A stretch of DNA of 64,000 nucleotides from Calothrix parasitica NIES-267 (GCF_002368095.1 NZ_AP018227.1:8280001-8344000); one strand, 5' to 3'; positions 9,694 to 19,067 are shown, numbered from the stretch's first letter. Made by a program: numbers and translations. The notes: a model not told the origin generated them from the letters alone.

Positions 9694-10341
9694 ATGAAAC
9701 AGCCGAAAGTCATTTTTTTAGATGCAGTAGGAACGCTCTTTGGTATTAGAGGTAGTGTTGGTGATGTTTATAGTCAAATTGCACAAGAATTTGGTGTGGA
9801 AACGTCACCAGCTACTTTGAATCAAACCTTTTTTCAAAGTTTTAAAGCTTCACCACCCCCAGTTTTTCCTCAAGCACAAGAACACGATATTCCCCAACGT
9901 GAGTTTGCTTGGTGGTCTCGCATAACTCAAACCACTTTTGAACAAGCTGGTGTTTTACACAAGTTTGATGATTTTTCGGCTTTTTTTAGCGAGGTCTATA
10001 TTCACTTTGGTACCGGAGACCCTTGGTTTGTTTATCCCGATGTCCTCAAAGCTTTGAATAATTGGCAAAACAAAGGAATCGAATTAGGAATATTATCTAA
10101 TTTTGATTCCCGGATTTACTCTGTTTTACAAGCTTTAGAATTAAGAGATTATTTTAGCTCTATCACCATTTCTACTCAATCTGGTGCTGCTAAACCCAAC
10201 CAAAAAATATTTGCGATCGCACTCGAAAAACACAACTGTATTCCGGAAGCAGCATGGCATATTGGCGATAGTATCAAAGAAGATTACGAAGGTGCGAAAG
10301 CTGCTGGATTGAGAGGTGTTTGGTTAAATCGGAATCAGTGA
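9694..10341 (+). CDS. HAD-superfamily hydrolase, REG-2-like
   Basis: A 215-residue HAD subfamily IA protein. Motif I is VIFLDAVGTLFG (nucleophile Asp9; the second, acid/base Asp is replaced by Val, a state seen in the REG-2-like group). Motif II is LGILSNFDSR, motif III Lys is in AAKPNQKIF, and motif IV is AWHIGDSIKEDYEGA. The cap is helical, between residues about 15 and 95. Likely a phosphatase on a small phosphorylated compound; substrate unknown. The ATG at 9694 is the only plausible start. It stands alone; the downstream spacer holds heptamer repeats and the IS element. Confidence 0.85.
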   Translation: MKQPKVIFLDAVGTLFGIRGSVGDVYSQIAQEFGVETSPATLNQTFFQSFKASPPPVFPQAQEHDIPQREFAWWSRITQTTFEQAGVLHKFDDFSAFFSEVYIHFGTGDPWFVYPDVLKALNNWQNKGIELGILSNFDSRIYSVLQALELRDYFSSITISTQSGAAKPNQKIFAIALEKHNCIPEAAWHIGDSIKEDYEGAKAAGLRGVWLNRNQ

Positions 10342-10360
10342 ACAATTATAGCGCTACGCG

Positions 10361-10411
10361 AAGGTCAAGGGTCAAAGTTTAAAGGTCAAAGGTTAAAGGT
10401 TAAAGGTTCAA
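10361..10411 (+). repeat. Heptamer tandem repeat AAAGGTY
   Basis: About six imperfect units of AAAGGTC/AAAGGTT, preceded by TAGCGCTACGCGAAGGTC. The same leader and heptamers appear reversed at about 26448-26500 (complement), and heptamers recur at 12056-12089 and 27735-27783. These are short tandemly repeated repetitive sequences common in filamentous cyanobacteria. Confidence 0.75.
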
Positions 10412-10530
10412 GGGGTGACAAGACGGCTAAAAAATAGTCACAGCAAGAGATTTATGCAGCAACCAATATGAAAAAATTGCCCGAAAAATGAGATAAAAAT
10501 GATAAATATAAGAATGATAATCATAGCAGA

Positions 10531-10561
10531 GGTAGAGAAACCGCTTCGCGGTTTCTCTACC
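10531..10561. repeat. Perfect hairpin GGTAGAGAAACCGC
   Basis: A 14-base stem, GGTAGAGAAACCGC with GCGGTTTCTCTACC, and a TTC loop. It lies between the left boundary repeat and the transposase gene. Confidence 0.75.
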
Positions 10562-10586
10562 TACTTCGTTGACAGGTCAAATTGTT

Positions 10587-10610
10587 TTTCAACAAGCTTG
10601 CTTGTTGAAA
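10587..10610. terminator. Hairpin downstream of the transposase
   Basis: TTTCAACAAG-CTTG-CTTGTTGAAA, a perfect 10-base stem with four-base loop, 65 bases past the transposase stop on the minus strand. It could end transcripts from the transposase or from the HAD gene; no strong T-run follows. Confidence 0.5.
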
Positions 10611-10674
10611 TAATTGATGACTGATACGGGCATAGTTTCTTATATTAAGAGAAACAGATTTTTACAATTTGAAA

Positions 10675-11829
10675 TCATAATCTTTGTAGCATTGACATTG
10701 CTCTTAATCCTCTTCGATAGAGTGGTAATTTAGAACGGTTAATACTTATTAAATCTTGAACTATATCTACTAAAAACTCCCAAGCAATTATCCATAAATT
10801 ACCGTAAAGACCAAGCCAAAAATTACTATGTCTCCGTGATGAACGTTTGGCTTCATCCAATCTAGAAATATATTTTTGAATTCCATTATTTTTGATTGAC
10901 TTACCTTTTAAAGCTGACATTGTATAAGCTATAGCAATTAGCAAAATTAAGTTAGTTAAACGGTGAGTATTAGCTTTAGTTCCTTCGAGATTATAACCAC
11001 CAGTTTTACAATCCTTAAACATCGCTTCTATACCCATACGATGGCGGTAAGTTTTTATAATTTCTTCAAAGTCTTCTAGATTTGTTAGCAAGAACCAAGG
11101 TTCTTTTTCTGTTTTTTTATTATATTTTCTCTTCCAATATGCTGCTAAATTAAAACGACCAAACCCTTTATTTTTAGTCATATAAATATTTGAAAAGAAA
11201 ATCTTAGTTCCTGGCCTTACTCCTAAGTCCGCTAATTTATGATATTCTCCTTTATGCTTTTTAAAGTGTGTAGTCTGCTTCTGACGAAAAATAAAATATA
11301 TTTTTCGAGGTAGTTTTTGAATTTTTAGCCAATAAGACAACTCTATGCCATGAAACTCCCTATCCCCTAAAAATACTAATTCGTAGTTTTTAAATAAACG
11401 CAAAATTGGTCTAATTATAGCTTGTTGCTCTCTTAAATTCGTACTACCTTCTTTCTCTAAAAGTTTCCAATATATTGGTATAGCTCTCTTTTTATAAATT
11501 ACAGCTATGACTAAGACATTATTTTCTTTCCATTGAGTTCTGTCCAAAGTTATTATTAAACGAGTTTTTGATTTAAATTCTTGTTGAATTATTTGTTCAA
11601 CTATCGGAAACCAAAACAAAGGTAAACTAAAGCTGAATAACATTAAGAACCTTTGAATATGTCTTCGACGACTTTCATATTTTATAGGTAAGGGAAAACA
11701 AGCCGCTAACCTCTCTATTCTTACAGTTTTTTGAACTGTGAGCAACCAAATTAACATTTCTAAAGTTTTATATTGAGCTTTTGTCAGTGATTGCTTAAAA
11801 TACGATTCATACAATGTTATTATTTTCAT
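10675..11829 (-). CDS. IS4-family DDE transposase
   Basis: The 384-residue protein has the three acidic residues of a DDE transposase: Asp in IITLDRTQW, Asp in VFLGDREFHG and Glu in YRHRMGIEAMFKDCK. The last fits the IS4 signature Y-x2-R-x3-E-x6-K exactly. The catalytic core is complete and there is no frameshift, so the enzyme may be active. The frame begins at a TTG at 11850, but the ATG at 11829 (MKIITLYESYFKQSL) is the better start. The C-terminus is rich in Arg and Ser. Confidence 0.85.
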   Translation of the reverse strand: MKIITLYESYFKQSLTKAQYKTLEMLIWLLTVQKTVRIERLAACFPLPIKYESRRRHIQRFLMLFSFSLPLFWFPIVEQIIQQEFKSKTRLIITLDRTQWKENNVLVIAVIYKKRAIPIYWKLLEKEGSTNLREQQAIIRPILRLFKNYELVFLGDREFHGIELSYWLKIQKLPRKIYFIFRQKQTTHFKKHKGEYHKLADLGVRPGTKIFFSNIYMTKNKGFGRFNLAAYWKRKYNKKTEKEPWFLLTNLEDFEEIIKTYRHRMGIEAMFKDCKTGGYNLEGTKANTHRLTNLILLIAIAYTMSALKGKSIKNNGIQKYISRLDEAKRSSRRHSNFWLGLYGNLWIIAWEFLVDIVQDLISINRSKLPLYRRGLRAMSMLQRL

Positions 11830-11924
11830 CTTATCGGTGCAAATTTCCAAATTTTGACCGATATTTTTTTACCATAAAATTATCTCTTATCAAAGATAAA
11901 TCAATTGACAGTTTTTAAAATCAA

Positions 11925-11965
11925 ATACTGAGCGGGTGGTCGCACTGCGACCACCCGCTCAGTAT
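11925..11965. repeat. 41-base palindrome with one-base loop
   Basis: Arms of 20 bases (ATACTGAGCGGGTGGTCGCA and its complement) around a single C. The centre GCACTGC is the same as in the 13069-13125 palindrome although the arms differ. It sits 96 bases upstream of the transposase ATG. Confidence 0.8.
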
Positions 11966-12158
11966 ATACAGAATGATTATCATTATCAGGTTTTTTTTCG
12001 GAACTTAAATTTCAAAACCCTTGACTGAGTAAGGTCTCGGGGTGCTTGTCACCCCTTGAAGGTTAAAGGTCAAAGGTTAAAGGTTTCAGCCTTTATTAAT
12101 GTCCTAGCCTAATTACGTAGTGCTTTATCGGTAAACAGTTAATAAAAATATTTAGCAT

Positions 12159-12191
12159 AAAAACCCGGTTTTTTCAAAAAACCGGGTTTTT
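12159..12191. terminator. AAAAACCCGG hairpin, terminator of the DUF4278 gene
   Basis: AAAAACCCGGTTTTTT-C-AAAAAACCGGGTTTTT, a perfect 16-base stem with A/T flanks. It lies 35 bases past the end of the minus-strand DUF4278 gene and has the form of a bidirectional intrinsic terminator. Confidence 0.7.
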
Positions 12192-12225
12192 ATATTTGCA
12201 ATTTATCTCTTAGAAGACAAATCAA

Positions 12226-12660
12226 TTAACAATCATCAAATGATAATTGACAATTTTGGAATGATAACTGATTCGCTTCATCTTCTAACATCTGAATCAA
12301 CTTATCATCTCCATTAAGCTTTGCTAATTGCAAACGACGTTGTAAATCGTGACATAAATTGGTTGAGTGAGTTTCAGCTAAATCGTTATTAATAGGTCGA
12401 TTCCTAGTAAATAAATTACTGCTTTTCTTGAAAATAAAGTTTAACTTTTTACGCTGTTTTAACTCTTCCACTTTTTCTGGAGTCCCAGAATAATAACCAA
12501 TACCCCGATATTTTAACTCAGCAGCATGAGGATTTATCAAAGCATTTGACGACTGATAACGCTTCCATTGCACACCCCGATAATTAAGAGCAACTTCTCT
12601 CTCTGCTAATTCTGCGATAGGAGCTTGTTCGTATTCAATTCCGCGATATATAAGTTTCAT
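12226..12660 (-). CDS. DUF4278 domain protein
   Basis: A 144-residue cytosolic protein. The first ~60 residues hold three YRG-type units: LIYRGIEYE, LNYRGVQWK and LKYRGIGYY, the signature of DUF4278, a domain of unknown function frequent in cyanobacteria. The rest is polar and helical (DLQRRLQLAKLNGDDKLIQMLEDEANQL). Its ATG at 12660 begins the domain directly. A strong hairpin terminator follows at 12159-12191. No function can be given. Confidence 0.8.
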   Translation of the reverse strand: MKLIYRGIEYEQAPIAELAEREVALNYRGVQWKRYQSSNALINPHAAELKYRGIGYYSGTPEKVEELKQRKKLNFIFKKSSNLFTRNRPINNDLAETHSTNLCHDLQRRLQLAKLNGDDKLIQMLEDEANQLSFQNCQLSFDDC

Positions 12661-13068
12661 ACTCTTCCTTTGCCTCTAATATCTCAAATCTTTTACAAAA
12701 CGAGGCGCGTTCCTTCGGCTCTAATTCCTACTTCCGTCTTTATATTCGAGTTAACTGATAACTTACGTTAGCTGCAAACAAAGATGAACGAAATATTTTA
12801 TTTCTGTATTTATTGTAACTGTTTTTTGCTTAAGTCAGGGTAATTTAACAATTTTTAAGATTTTCTTTATATTTAGTCATTGACTAAGTAATAATGCTTA
12901 GTATTGTGATAGAAGATAAAGCAGTTTTCATTTAATTCCAACATACTCATTACCTCTCCCCTTTCCCTCTCCTTGTTAAAGGGTGAAATTATCTTTATTC
13001 CATCTAAGTAAAAACCGCTATAAGTTTCAAAATGATATTGATTTAGTAAAAAGGGAAAAATAAAAGCA

Positions 13069-13125
13069 AATTCTGACGGGATGTAGAGACGTAGCACTGC
13101 TACGTCTCTACATCCCGTCGGAATT
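13069..13125. repeat. 57-base near-perfect palindrome
   Basis: Arms AATTCTGACGGGATGTAGAG... (13069-13096) and its complement (13098-13125) match at 27 of 28 positions around one C. The inner GTAGAGACGTAGCA is the dispersed hairpin seen at 1146-1170 and 24269-24291. Nothing else is evident in the 490-base spacer 12661-13151. Confidence 0.85.
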
Positions 13126-13151
13126 AATGAAATACACTACTCCAATTAAAA

Positions 13152-14387
13152 TTAATAAACTTGCAAAACTCTTACCTCTTCCCCAGCACTAACCGATTTT
13201 TTACCTACTTCTAAAACAGCTAAAGCATTTGTTTGAGCTAAATTAATTAAATTTCCAGAACTTTTACTACCACCAGCAGCGCTAAAATAGTTAACTCCAT
13301 CAACTAAATCCAACTTTCCCCAAATATAAGTTTCCCGTTTACCGTTGGAATTTAAATCTTGACGAGTTTGTGCTTTGATAAATTTAGGCTGCCAACCTTC
13401 CACAATGCTGGAACATTTTTTGATAACTGGTTCTACAAAACGCCAAAAACTTACTAAAGCTGAGGCTGGATTTCCTGGTAAACCAAAATATATCGTAGCA
13501 TCAGGTGTTGTAAAACTAGCTACAGTTAAAGGTTTTCCAGGTTTCATTGCTACGGAAGGTACTTTTATCTCTCCTCCAAGAGATTCGAGAATATTTTCAA
13601 CGTAATCATAATCTCCTACCGATACACCACCCGATGAAAGTACTATATCGGCTTTAGTAATCGCTTCGGTAATAGCTGCTTTAATTGTTCCTGGTTCATC
13701 TTTGATAATTCCTAACATCAAAGGTTCACCTCCACATTGTTTGATTAAAGAGAATAAAGCATACTGATTTGAGTCAACAATTTGTCCCGGTTGTAGAGTT
13801 TGTTCGGGTGTGATTAGTTCATTTCCTGTAGATAAAATCGCTACACGAGGACGACGAATAACATTTAATTTAGTACATTGTGCTGCTGCTAAAACTGCTA
13901 TTTCCGGTGCATTAAGCTGAATTCCGGCTGGTAACAATTCCGCTCCAGCTTGGTAATAACTAGCACGATGTCTAACAAACTCTTGAGGTGATGGTGCTTT
14001 CAGGATAAATACTTTATCATTTTCACGACGAGTATTTTCCTGCATAACTATAGTATCAGCACCCTTCACCATTACAGCACCCGTAAAAATTCGTGCTGCT
14101 TGTCCCGATTGGATGGTAGATTGAGGTTGATAACCTGCGGGTATATCCTCAACAATATTTAAAATCGTTGGCTTTTCTTCACTAGCTTCTCGAACATCTT
14201 GATAAATTACAGCATAACCATCCATCGCAGAATTATCCCAGTGGGGGAAATCTAGTTGACTGATGACGGGTGAAGCTAAAATTCTTCCGGTAGCTGACAA
14301 TAAATCGACGGTTTCTATATCTGTGTAATTATTTAAAGGTTTCGCGAGATTAAAAATAATATTTTCTGCTTCGTTTACTGATAGCAT
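13152..14387 (-). CDS. moeA: Molybdopterin molybdenumtransferase MoeA
   Basis: 411 residues, the usual length. MoeA inserts molybdate into adenylylated molybdopterin, the last step of molybdenum cofactor synthesis, in the cytosol. Visible landmarks are the N-terminal LDFPHWDNSAMDGYA loop, the MoCF_BD domain with ILSTGNELI, the LSSGGVSVGDYDYV substrate loop, and VAMKPGKPLTVA followed by FGLPGNPAS. The C-terminal beta-barrel domain is present. Start at the ATG 14387 gives the family-typical N-terminus. No other cofactor gene is adjacent; in cyanobacteria the cofactor serves nitrate reductase. Confidence 0.95.
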   Translation of the reverse strand: MLSVNEAENIIFNLAKPLNNYTDIETVDLLSATGRILASPVISQLDFPHWDNSAMDGYAVIYQDVREASEEKPTILNIVEDIPAGYQPQSTIQSGQAARIFTGAVMVKGADTIVMQENTRRENDKVFILKAPSPQEFVRHRASYYQAGAELLPAGIQLNAPEIAVLAAAQCTKLNVIRRPRVAILSTGNELITPEQTLQPGQIVDSNQYALFSLIKQCGGEPLMLGIIKDEPGTIKAAITEAITKADIVLSSGGVSVGDYDYVENILESLGGEIKVPSVAMKPGKPLTVASFTTPDATIYFGLPGNPASALVSFWRFVEPVIKKCSSIVEGWQPKFIKAQTRQDLNSNGKRETYIWGKLDLVDGVNYFSAAGGSKSSGNLINLAQTNALAVLEVGKKSVSAGEEVRVLQVY

Positions 14388-14636
14388 TACGAGTTAATCC
14401 TATAAAAATTCGGTTTAGTTTATGAATTTAATTGTTGATAAAAGAAATAGCAAAATTGCGGAGCTAATTATTTAATAAATTCTTTTGTTTCAATTAAATA
14501 CTGTTAAAGAGTGATTAACTTATTATATAGATGTTGTAAAATTTACTGGTATAGCTTGATTTACGAGAAAATACCCAAGCATATACTGATAAAATTTAAG
14601 TAAAAAGAGCGTATAACATTTATCAGTATTTTGAAT

Positions 14637-15134
14637 ATGAAAAGTAAAGGTTTAGCATATATTTTGTGGTTTTTATGCGCTTTTAGTCTATTCGGCGCTC
14701 AACGCTTTTACTGTAAAAGATATATTAGCGGTTTTATCTATCTATTTACCTTTGGTTTTTTTGGAATCGGACAATTTATCGATTTACTTCTTATCCCAAA
14801 TATGGTGGATGAAGAAAATTTAAAGTATCAAGCCCTATACGGTTATCAAAATATTAATATCAGCGGTAATCCTCAAGTTACCATAAATGTTGACGGTCGG
14901 AAAAGCCATGCATATAAAACTCAAACTGCTAACAATAGAAAAGTTTCAGATACTATAAAAATTTTGCAAACAGCTAAGAATAATGGGGGGATGATAAATC
15001 TTTCAGATTGTGTTCTTGCTACTGGTAAAGAAACTGCACGGGTAAAGCAGACTCTCGATACGATGTGTAAAGATGGTTTGCTTGAAATTACTAATCTTCC
15101 CGATTCGGGGGCTATAGTTTATAAACTGCTTTAA
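14637..15134 (+). CDS. TM2-domain membrane protein with C-terminal helix-turn-helix-like region
   Basis: 165 residues from the ATG at 14637 (an in-frame TTG lies six bases earlier). Residues about 5-55 are a TM2 domain: two hydrophobic helices, LAYILWFLCAFSLFGAQRFY and IYLFTFGFFGIGQFIDLLLI, with the short polar CKRYISG turn. A linker with NINISGNPQVTINVDG follows. The last ~65 residues (TIKILQTAKNNGGMINLSDC...VKQTLDTMCKDGLLE) look like a small winged-helix, as in other cyanobacterial TM2 proteins. Function unknown. Confidence 0.75.
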   Translation: MKSKGLAYILWFLCAFSLFGAQRFYCKRYISGFIYLFTFGFFGIGQFIDLLLIPNMVDEENLKYQALYGYQNINISGNPQVTINVDGRKSHAYKTQTANNRKVSDTIKILQTAKNNGGMINLSDCVLATGKETARVKQTLDTMCKDGLLEITNLPDSGAIVYKLL

Positions 15135-15210
15135 ATTCACATTTAACACCAGTTTTATAAACCCGGTTTATTTAAGCTTCTTGAGCATGGAACAAGATAT
15201 CAGTTTAAAT

Positions 15211-15615
15211 TCAAATATCTTTAACTGTATTTATTGTATTTTGCTCAAGATATTGAGCAATTTCTTTTTTATCCATGCTTCCTTCAGCGACTTTCAAAAC
15301 TAAAATATAAGTCTCTTCGTTATCTGTATTTAAAATAAATCCATTTATTCTTAAAAAAGTATCCATTACCGCAAAAGCAGTCCGCTTATTACAGTCAATA
15401 AAAGGATGATTTTTAGCAATATGATATAGATAAGCAGCAGCTTGTTCGTAAATTGTTGGGTGTAGATATTCTCCGAAAAATGTCGCTTGTGGTTGAGCTA
15501 GGGCAGATTCTAATAACCCTTCATCTCTGACACCAGCAGTTCCACCGAAACTAGCAACTTGGTCTAAGTGAATTTCTATTGCATCCCTAACAGACAAGAA
15601 TTTAGGAATCTGCAA
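15211..15615 (-). CDS. Doc/Fic-family toxin
   Basis: 134 residues, typical of Doc (death-on-curing). It has the Doc start region VRDEGLLESALAQPQATFFG and the Fic motif HPFIDCNKRTA at residues 70-80. The usual motif is HxFxDGNKR; here Gly is replaced by Cys in the phosphate-binding loop. Doc proteins phosphorylate elongation factor Tu, and relatives AMPylate targets. The start overlaps the upstream antitoxin gene by 14 bases, the classic toxin-antitoxin arrangement. Activity may be altered by the loop change. Confidence 0.87.
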   Translation of the reverse strand: MQIPKFLSVRDAIEIHLDQVASFGGTAGVRDEGLLESALAQPQATFFGEYLHPTIYEQAAAYLYHIAKNHPFIDCNKRTAFAVMDTFLRINGFILNTDNEETYILVLKVAEGSMDKKEIAQYLEQNTINTVKDI

Positions 15616-15793
15616 GACGACGGTAAACCTCTTCTCTTTCTCGTTTTGATGCTAAGTAAGCTTGCCATACTTCACTGTCTTGTGAATTGTCTTGACACTT
15701 TTCTTTAAAAAAGCGTACAACTTGTAATAATTCATTTAACTGTGACTCTGGAATCTGCTCTAATTCTTGAATAATTTGTTCTTTGAGAGTCAT
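15602..15793 (-). CDS. Antitoxin partner of the Doc toxin
   Basis: 63 residues beginning MTLKEQIIQELEQIPESQLNEL, an N-terminal helical segment of the DUF2281/antitoxin type common in cyanobacteria, followed by a polar C-terminus (WQAYLASKREREEVYRRLADS) that would wrap the toxin. Its stop codon lies within the toxin gene's first codons. Identification rests mainly on size, composition and overlap with the Doc gene. Confidence 0.7.
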   Translation of the reverse strand: MTLKEQIIQELEQIPESQLNELLQVVRFFKEKCQDNSQDSEVWQAYLASKREREEVYRRLADS

Positions 15794-15966
15794 TTTTCTA
15801 ACCGATATTACACTTTCATTTTACAATTTTATATTTTCGTATGTGTAAATAAGGAATAGTTAAAAGCTATAAGAATAAGTATTAATTGTTTAATTTTTGA
15901 ATGGTAGATGCAGTTTAGTTTAAATTGAAAGATTAAATCAAAAACAAATCAAAAATAAATTAAAAC

Positions 15967-17025
15967 CTAAGCCATTTGCTTATTTTGATATTTTATTAAT
16001 TCACTTGGTGCAAATACACCTTCTTCCGTAATAATTGCTGCAATTAATTCTGCTGGAGTGACATCAAAAGCAGGATTATAAAAATCAACACCTTCTGGTG
16101 TAATGATAGTTTCTCCTACCTGATAAATTTCTGCTGGATTACGCTCTTCAATAGTAATTTCATTCCCACTAGCAATAGAAAAATCAACTGTAGATAAAGG
16201 TGCTGCGACGAAGAAAGGTACATTATGAGCTTTTGCAATCAATGCCAAACTGTAGGTACCGATTTTATTTGCAGCATCACCATTAGCTGCGATTCTGTCA
16301 GCACCCACAACTACCGCATGAATCATATTCTGTTTCATGCAATGTGCTGCCATACTATCAGTAATTAAAGTTACTGGAATACCTTCTTGAACGCATTCCC
16401 AAGTTGTTAATTTAGCACCTTGAAGCCTGGGACGAGTTTCTCCAGCCATCAGCTTTTCCAAACGTCCTTCTCGCCAAGCCGAACGTACTATACCCAAAGC
16501 AGTACCATAACCCGCAGTCGCTATAGCACCAGCATTACAGTGGGTTAATATAGTTAGCTTTTCTGGCGTTTCCGGTAATGCTTTTAAACCATTGTCACCA
16601 ATTCTGTGACAAGTTTGTAAATCTTCAGCGTTGATAGTTTGAGCAGTTTCTAAAAGAATACTTTTTATTTCGTCTACAGTCCCTATTGATTCATAGGCCG
16701 TTTTTAGCATACGTGAAATTGCCCAGAACAAATTCACTGCTGTAGGACGAGTTTCCCGCAACATCTGTGCAACTTGCTCCAAACGACTGATAAACTCATT
16801 GCGGTTATTTGTCTTTATTTCTCGCGCTCCGAGGTACATACCGTATGCAGCAGCAACCCCAATTGCAGGAGCACCACGGACAATCATAGTCTTGATAGCC
16901 TGTGCCATGTCTTCACTACGGTGAATTTCCACATAGGAATATTCCAGTGGTAAACGAGTTTGGTCGATTAAAGAAACCGAATTATTATGCCAGATTACAG
17001 GATATACGGGATTGTTTTGCGACAT
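15967..17025 (-). CDS. mtnA: S-methyl-5-thioribose-1-phosphate isomerase
   Basis: 352 residues, full length. MtnA converts methylthioribose-1-phosphate to methylthioribulose-1-phosphate in the methionine salvage pathway. Landmarks are the substrate-binding [14 protein letters not shown] (about 49-62), the catalytic Cys163 in [10 protein letters not shown] and the catalytic Asp243 in [20 protein letters not shown]. The eIF2B-like fold is complete. No other salvage gene is adjacent in the window. Heptamer repeats (GGTAATG and CCCAATG types) fill 17058-17132 upstream. Confidence 0.95.
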   Translation of the reverse strand: MSQNNPVYPVIWHNNSVSLIDQTRLPLEYSYVEIHRSEDMAQAIKTMIVRGAPAIGVAAAYGMYLGAREIKTNNRNEFISRLEQVAQMLRETRPTAVNLFWAISRMLKTAYESIGTVDEIKSILLETAQTINAEDLQTCHRIGDNGLKALPETPEKLTILTHCNAGAIATAGYGTALGIVRSAWREGRLEKLMAGETRPRLQGAKLTTWECVQEGIPVTLITDSMAAHCMKQNMIHAVVVGADRIAANGDAANKIGTYSLALIAKAHNVPFFVAAPLSTVDFSIASGNEITIEERNPAEIYQVGETIITPEGVDFYNPAFDVTPAELIAAIITEEGVFAPSELIKYQNKQMA

Positions 17026-17057
17026 CTTTTGTTGAAAAATAAATTTAATTGCTTGCT

Positions 17058-17132
17058 AGTGGGTAATGGGTAATGGGTAATAGGTAACTTTCTAATTCTC
17101 AATTCCCAATGCCCAATGCCCAATACCCAATT
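17058..17132. repeat. Heptamer tracts GGTAATG and CCCAATG
   Basis: Two short tandem tracts in the mtnA-dxs spacer: three GGGTAAT-type units and four CCCAATG/CCCAATA-type units, roughly inverted relative to each other. Confidence 0.65.
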
Positions 17133-17156
17133 CCAATCACTTGCAATTAATTGTAA

Positions 17157-19067
17157 TTAAACTACAGCAGATGGTTGATTGCTGAAGAAACTTTTTAAGA
17201 TTGTTTGAGCAATCTGAGGACTAGTTAAACCTAATTCAGCTTTGCTTTCGTCTGGAGTTGCGTGGTCTACTAGAATATCGGGTACTCCCAAACGTTTGAT
17301 GGGTACTAGAATATCGGCATCCAATAGCGCTTCTGCAACTGCGGAACCAAAGCCACCCATTACACAACCTTCTTCCAATGTGACTACTTTCCCTATCTGT
17401 TTTGCTAAGGGGAACATCAATTCTGTATCCAAAGGTTTACAGAAGCGAGCATTAATCACAGTGGCTTCAATACCGTGTTCGCTGAGGATTTCGGCTGCTT
17501 GTAGTGTGGAATTCACCATTGCACCGTAGCCTATCATCAATATGTCATCGCCGTTACGGAGAATTTCGCCTTTGCCAATTTCTAAAGGTTCCCAACCTTC
17601 TTCCATCAGCGGAACACCATATCCATTACCGCGAGGGAAACGCATTGCAATCGGACCTTTAGTATAGTTAACCCCGGTAACAGTCATTCGCTGTAGTTCG
17701 GCTTCATCCTTCGGAGCCATCATTACAATGTTGGGAATGCAGCGCATATAAGCAATATCGTACATTCCCTGGTGGGTGGGGCCGTCATTACCAACAATTC
17801 CCGCTCTATCTAAACAAAAGAACACGGGTAAATTTTGGATGCAAACATCATGAACAATTTGGTCGTAACCGCGTTGCAAAAATGTTGAATAAATATCGGC
17901 AACCGGTCGCATACCTTGAGTAGCCAATCCAGCAGCTAAGGTGACAGCATGTTGCTCGGCAATTCCGACATCTACATATTGGTCGGGAAGCTTCGCTTGT
18001 AGCTTATCCAAACAAGTTCCCGTAGCCATTGCAGCGGTAATACCGATAATTTTCGGGTCTTGTTCGGCAAGTTTGACTAAAGTATGAGCAAAAACTTTTG
18101 AGTATTTTGGTGGTTTGGGTTTACTTGAAGGAATCGCTTTACCAGTTTTTAAATTAAATGGGCTTTGAGCGTGATAGCCGACTTTATCTTTTTCGGCGAT
18201 ATCATAACCTTTACCCTTGGTAGTAGCTACATGAACTAAAACCGGTCCCGGAATTTGATGTGCTTGCTTAAAAGTCGCAATCAAATCTTCTAAATTATGA
18301 CCATCAACCGGTCCCATATAGGTAAAACCGAGTTCTTCAAACACCGCTCCAACCTTGGGAACCGCTAATCGCTTCATTCCTTCTTTGATCCGTTCGAGTT
18401 CCGGTGGTATCGAATCCCCTCCGACAAAAGGAAGTTGCTTTACCTGTTCCTCAAAATTATCCTTGATAAACTGCATCGGTGGAGACAACCGCATTTTATT
18501 TAAATAGCGGGGAATCGCGCCAACGTTAGGAGATATTGACATTTCGTTGTCATTGAGGACAACTAATAAATTAGTATTGGGCAAATGTCCGGCATGGTTA
18601 ATAGCTTCCAAAGCCATCCCACCAGTCAAAGCTCCATCGCCGATAATAGCAGCAACTTTAAAATTTTCACCCTTCCTATCTCGTGCGATCGCCATCCCTA
18701 GACCGGCAGAAATACTAGTGGAAGCATGACCCGCACCAAAATGGTCGAATTTATTTTCGCAGCGCTTCAAATATCCCGCGACACCATCTTTTTGTCGTAA
18801 GGTGTGGAAATGATTATAGCGTCCAGTAATTAACTTATGAGGATATGCTTGGTGTCCCACATCCCAAATAACTTTATCTCTATCTAAATCCAGGGTTTGA
18901 TAAAGCCCCAATGTTAATTCAACAACACCCAACCCAGGTCCAAGGTGTCCTCCGGTAGCTGCTACCGTTTGTAAATGCTTGTCTCGAATTTGACGGGCAA
19001 TCTGCTCTAGTTGCCGAATCGATAACCCGTGCAACTGATTTGGATGAGTAATTTCACTCAGGTGCAT
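17157..19067 (-). CDS. dxs: 1-deoxy-D-xylulose-5-phosphate synthase
   Basis: 636 residues, the normal length. DXS condenses pyruvate and glyceraldehyde-3-phosphate using thiamine diphosphate, the first step of the MEP isoprenoid pathway that feeds carotenoids, phytol and quinones. The diphosphate-binding motif is [20 protein letters not shown] with [13 protein letters not shown]. The catalytic Glu lies in [17 protein letters not shown], and the C-terminal transketolase domain has [14 protein letters not shown]. Start ATG at 19067. It is a single gene on the minus strand. Confidence 0.97.
   Translation of the reverse strand: MHLSEITHPNQLHGLSIRQLEQIARQIRDKHLQTVAATGGHLGPGLGVVELTLGLYQTLDLDRDKVIWDVGHQAYPHKLITGRYNHFHTLRQKDGVAGYLKRCENKFDHFGAGHASTSISAGLGMAIARDRKGENFKVAAIIGDGALTGGMALEAINHAGHLPNTNLLVVLNDNEMSISPNVGAIPRYLNKMRLSPPMQFIKDNFEEQVKQLPFVGGDSIPPELERIKEGMKRLAVPKVGAVFEELGFTYMGPVDGHNLEDLIATFKQAHQIPGPVLVHVATTKGKGYDIAEKDKVGYHAQSPFNLKTGKAIPSSKPKPPKYSKVFAHTLVKLAEQDPKIIGITAAMATGTCLDKLQAKLPDQYVDVGIAEQHAVTLAAGLATQGMRPVADIYSTFLQRGYDQIVHDVCIQNLPVFFCLDRAGIVGNDGPTHQGMYDIAYMRCIPNIVMMAPKDEAELQRMTVTGVNYTKGPIAMRFPRGNGYGVPLMEEGWEPLEIGKGEILRNGDDILMIGYGAMVNSTLQAAEILSEHGIEATVINARFCKPLDTELMFPLAKQIGKVVTLEEGCVMGGFGSAVAEALLDADILVPIKRLGVPDILVDHATPDESKAELGLTSPQIAQTILKSFFSNQPSAVV

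Larger units (their letters stand above)
10513..11984 (-). mobile_element. IS4-type insertion sequence (ends provisional)
   Basis: A DDE transposase gene lies inside a ~1.47-kb segment bounded by exact 12-base inverted copies of AATGATAATCAT (10513-10524 and, inverted, 11973-11984). Just inside are two long hairpins (10531-10561 and 11925-11965). The length fits IS4-family elements, but the boundary repeat is itself nearly palindromic, so the same bases also form a 13/14 direct repeat and could be target duplication rather than termini. Confidence 0.5.

Noticed and set aside
11970..11988. Fur-box-like site as a genuine regulatory operator
   Set aside because: It matches 16 of 19 consensus bases but lies at the boundary of an insertion sequence without an iron gene next to it; an IS end or target duplication explains it as well.
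12873..13097. 74-residue open frame beside the long palindrome
   Set aside because: It begins inside the 13069-13125 palindrome and has no recognisable domain; likely chance.
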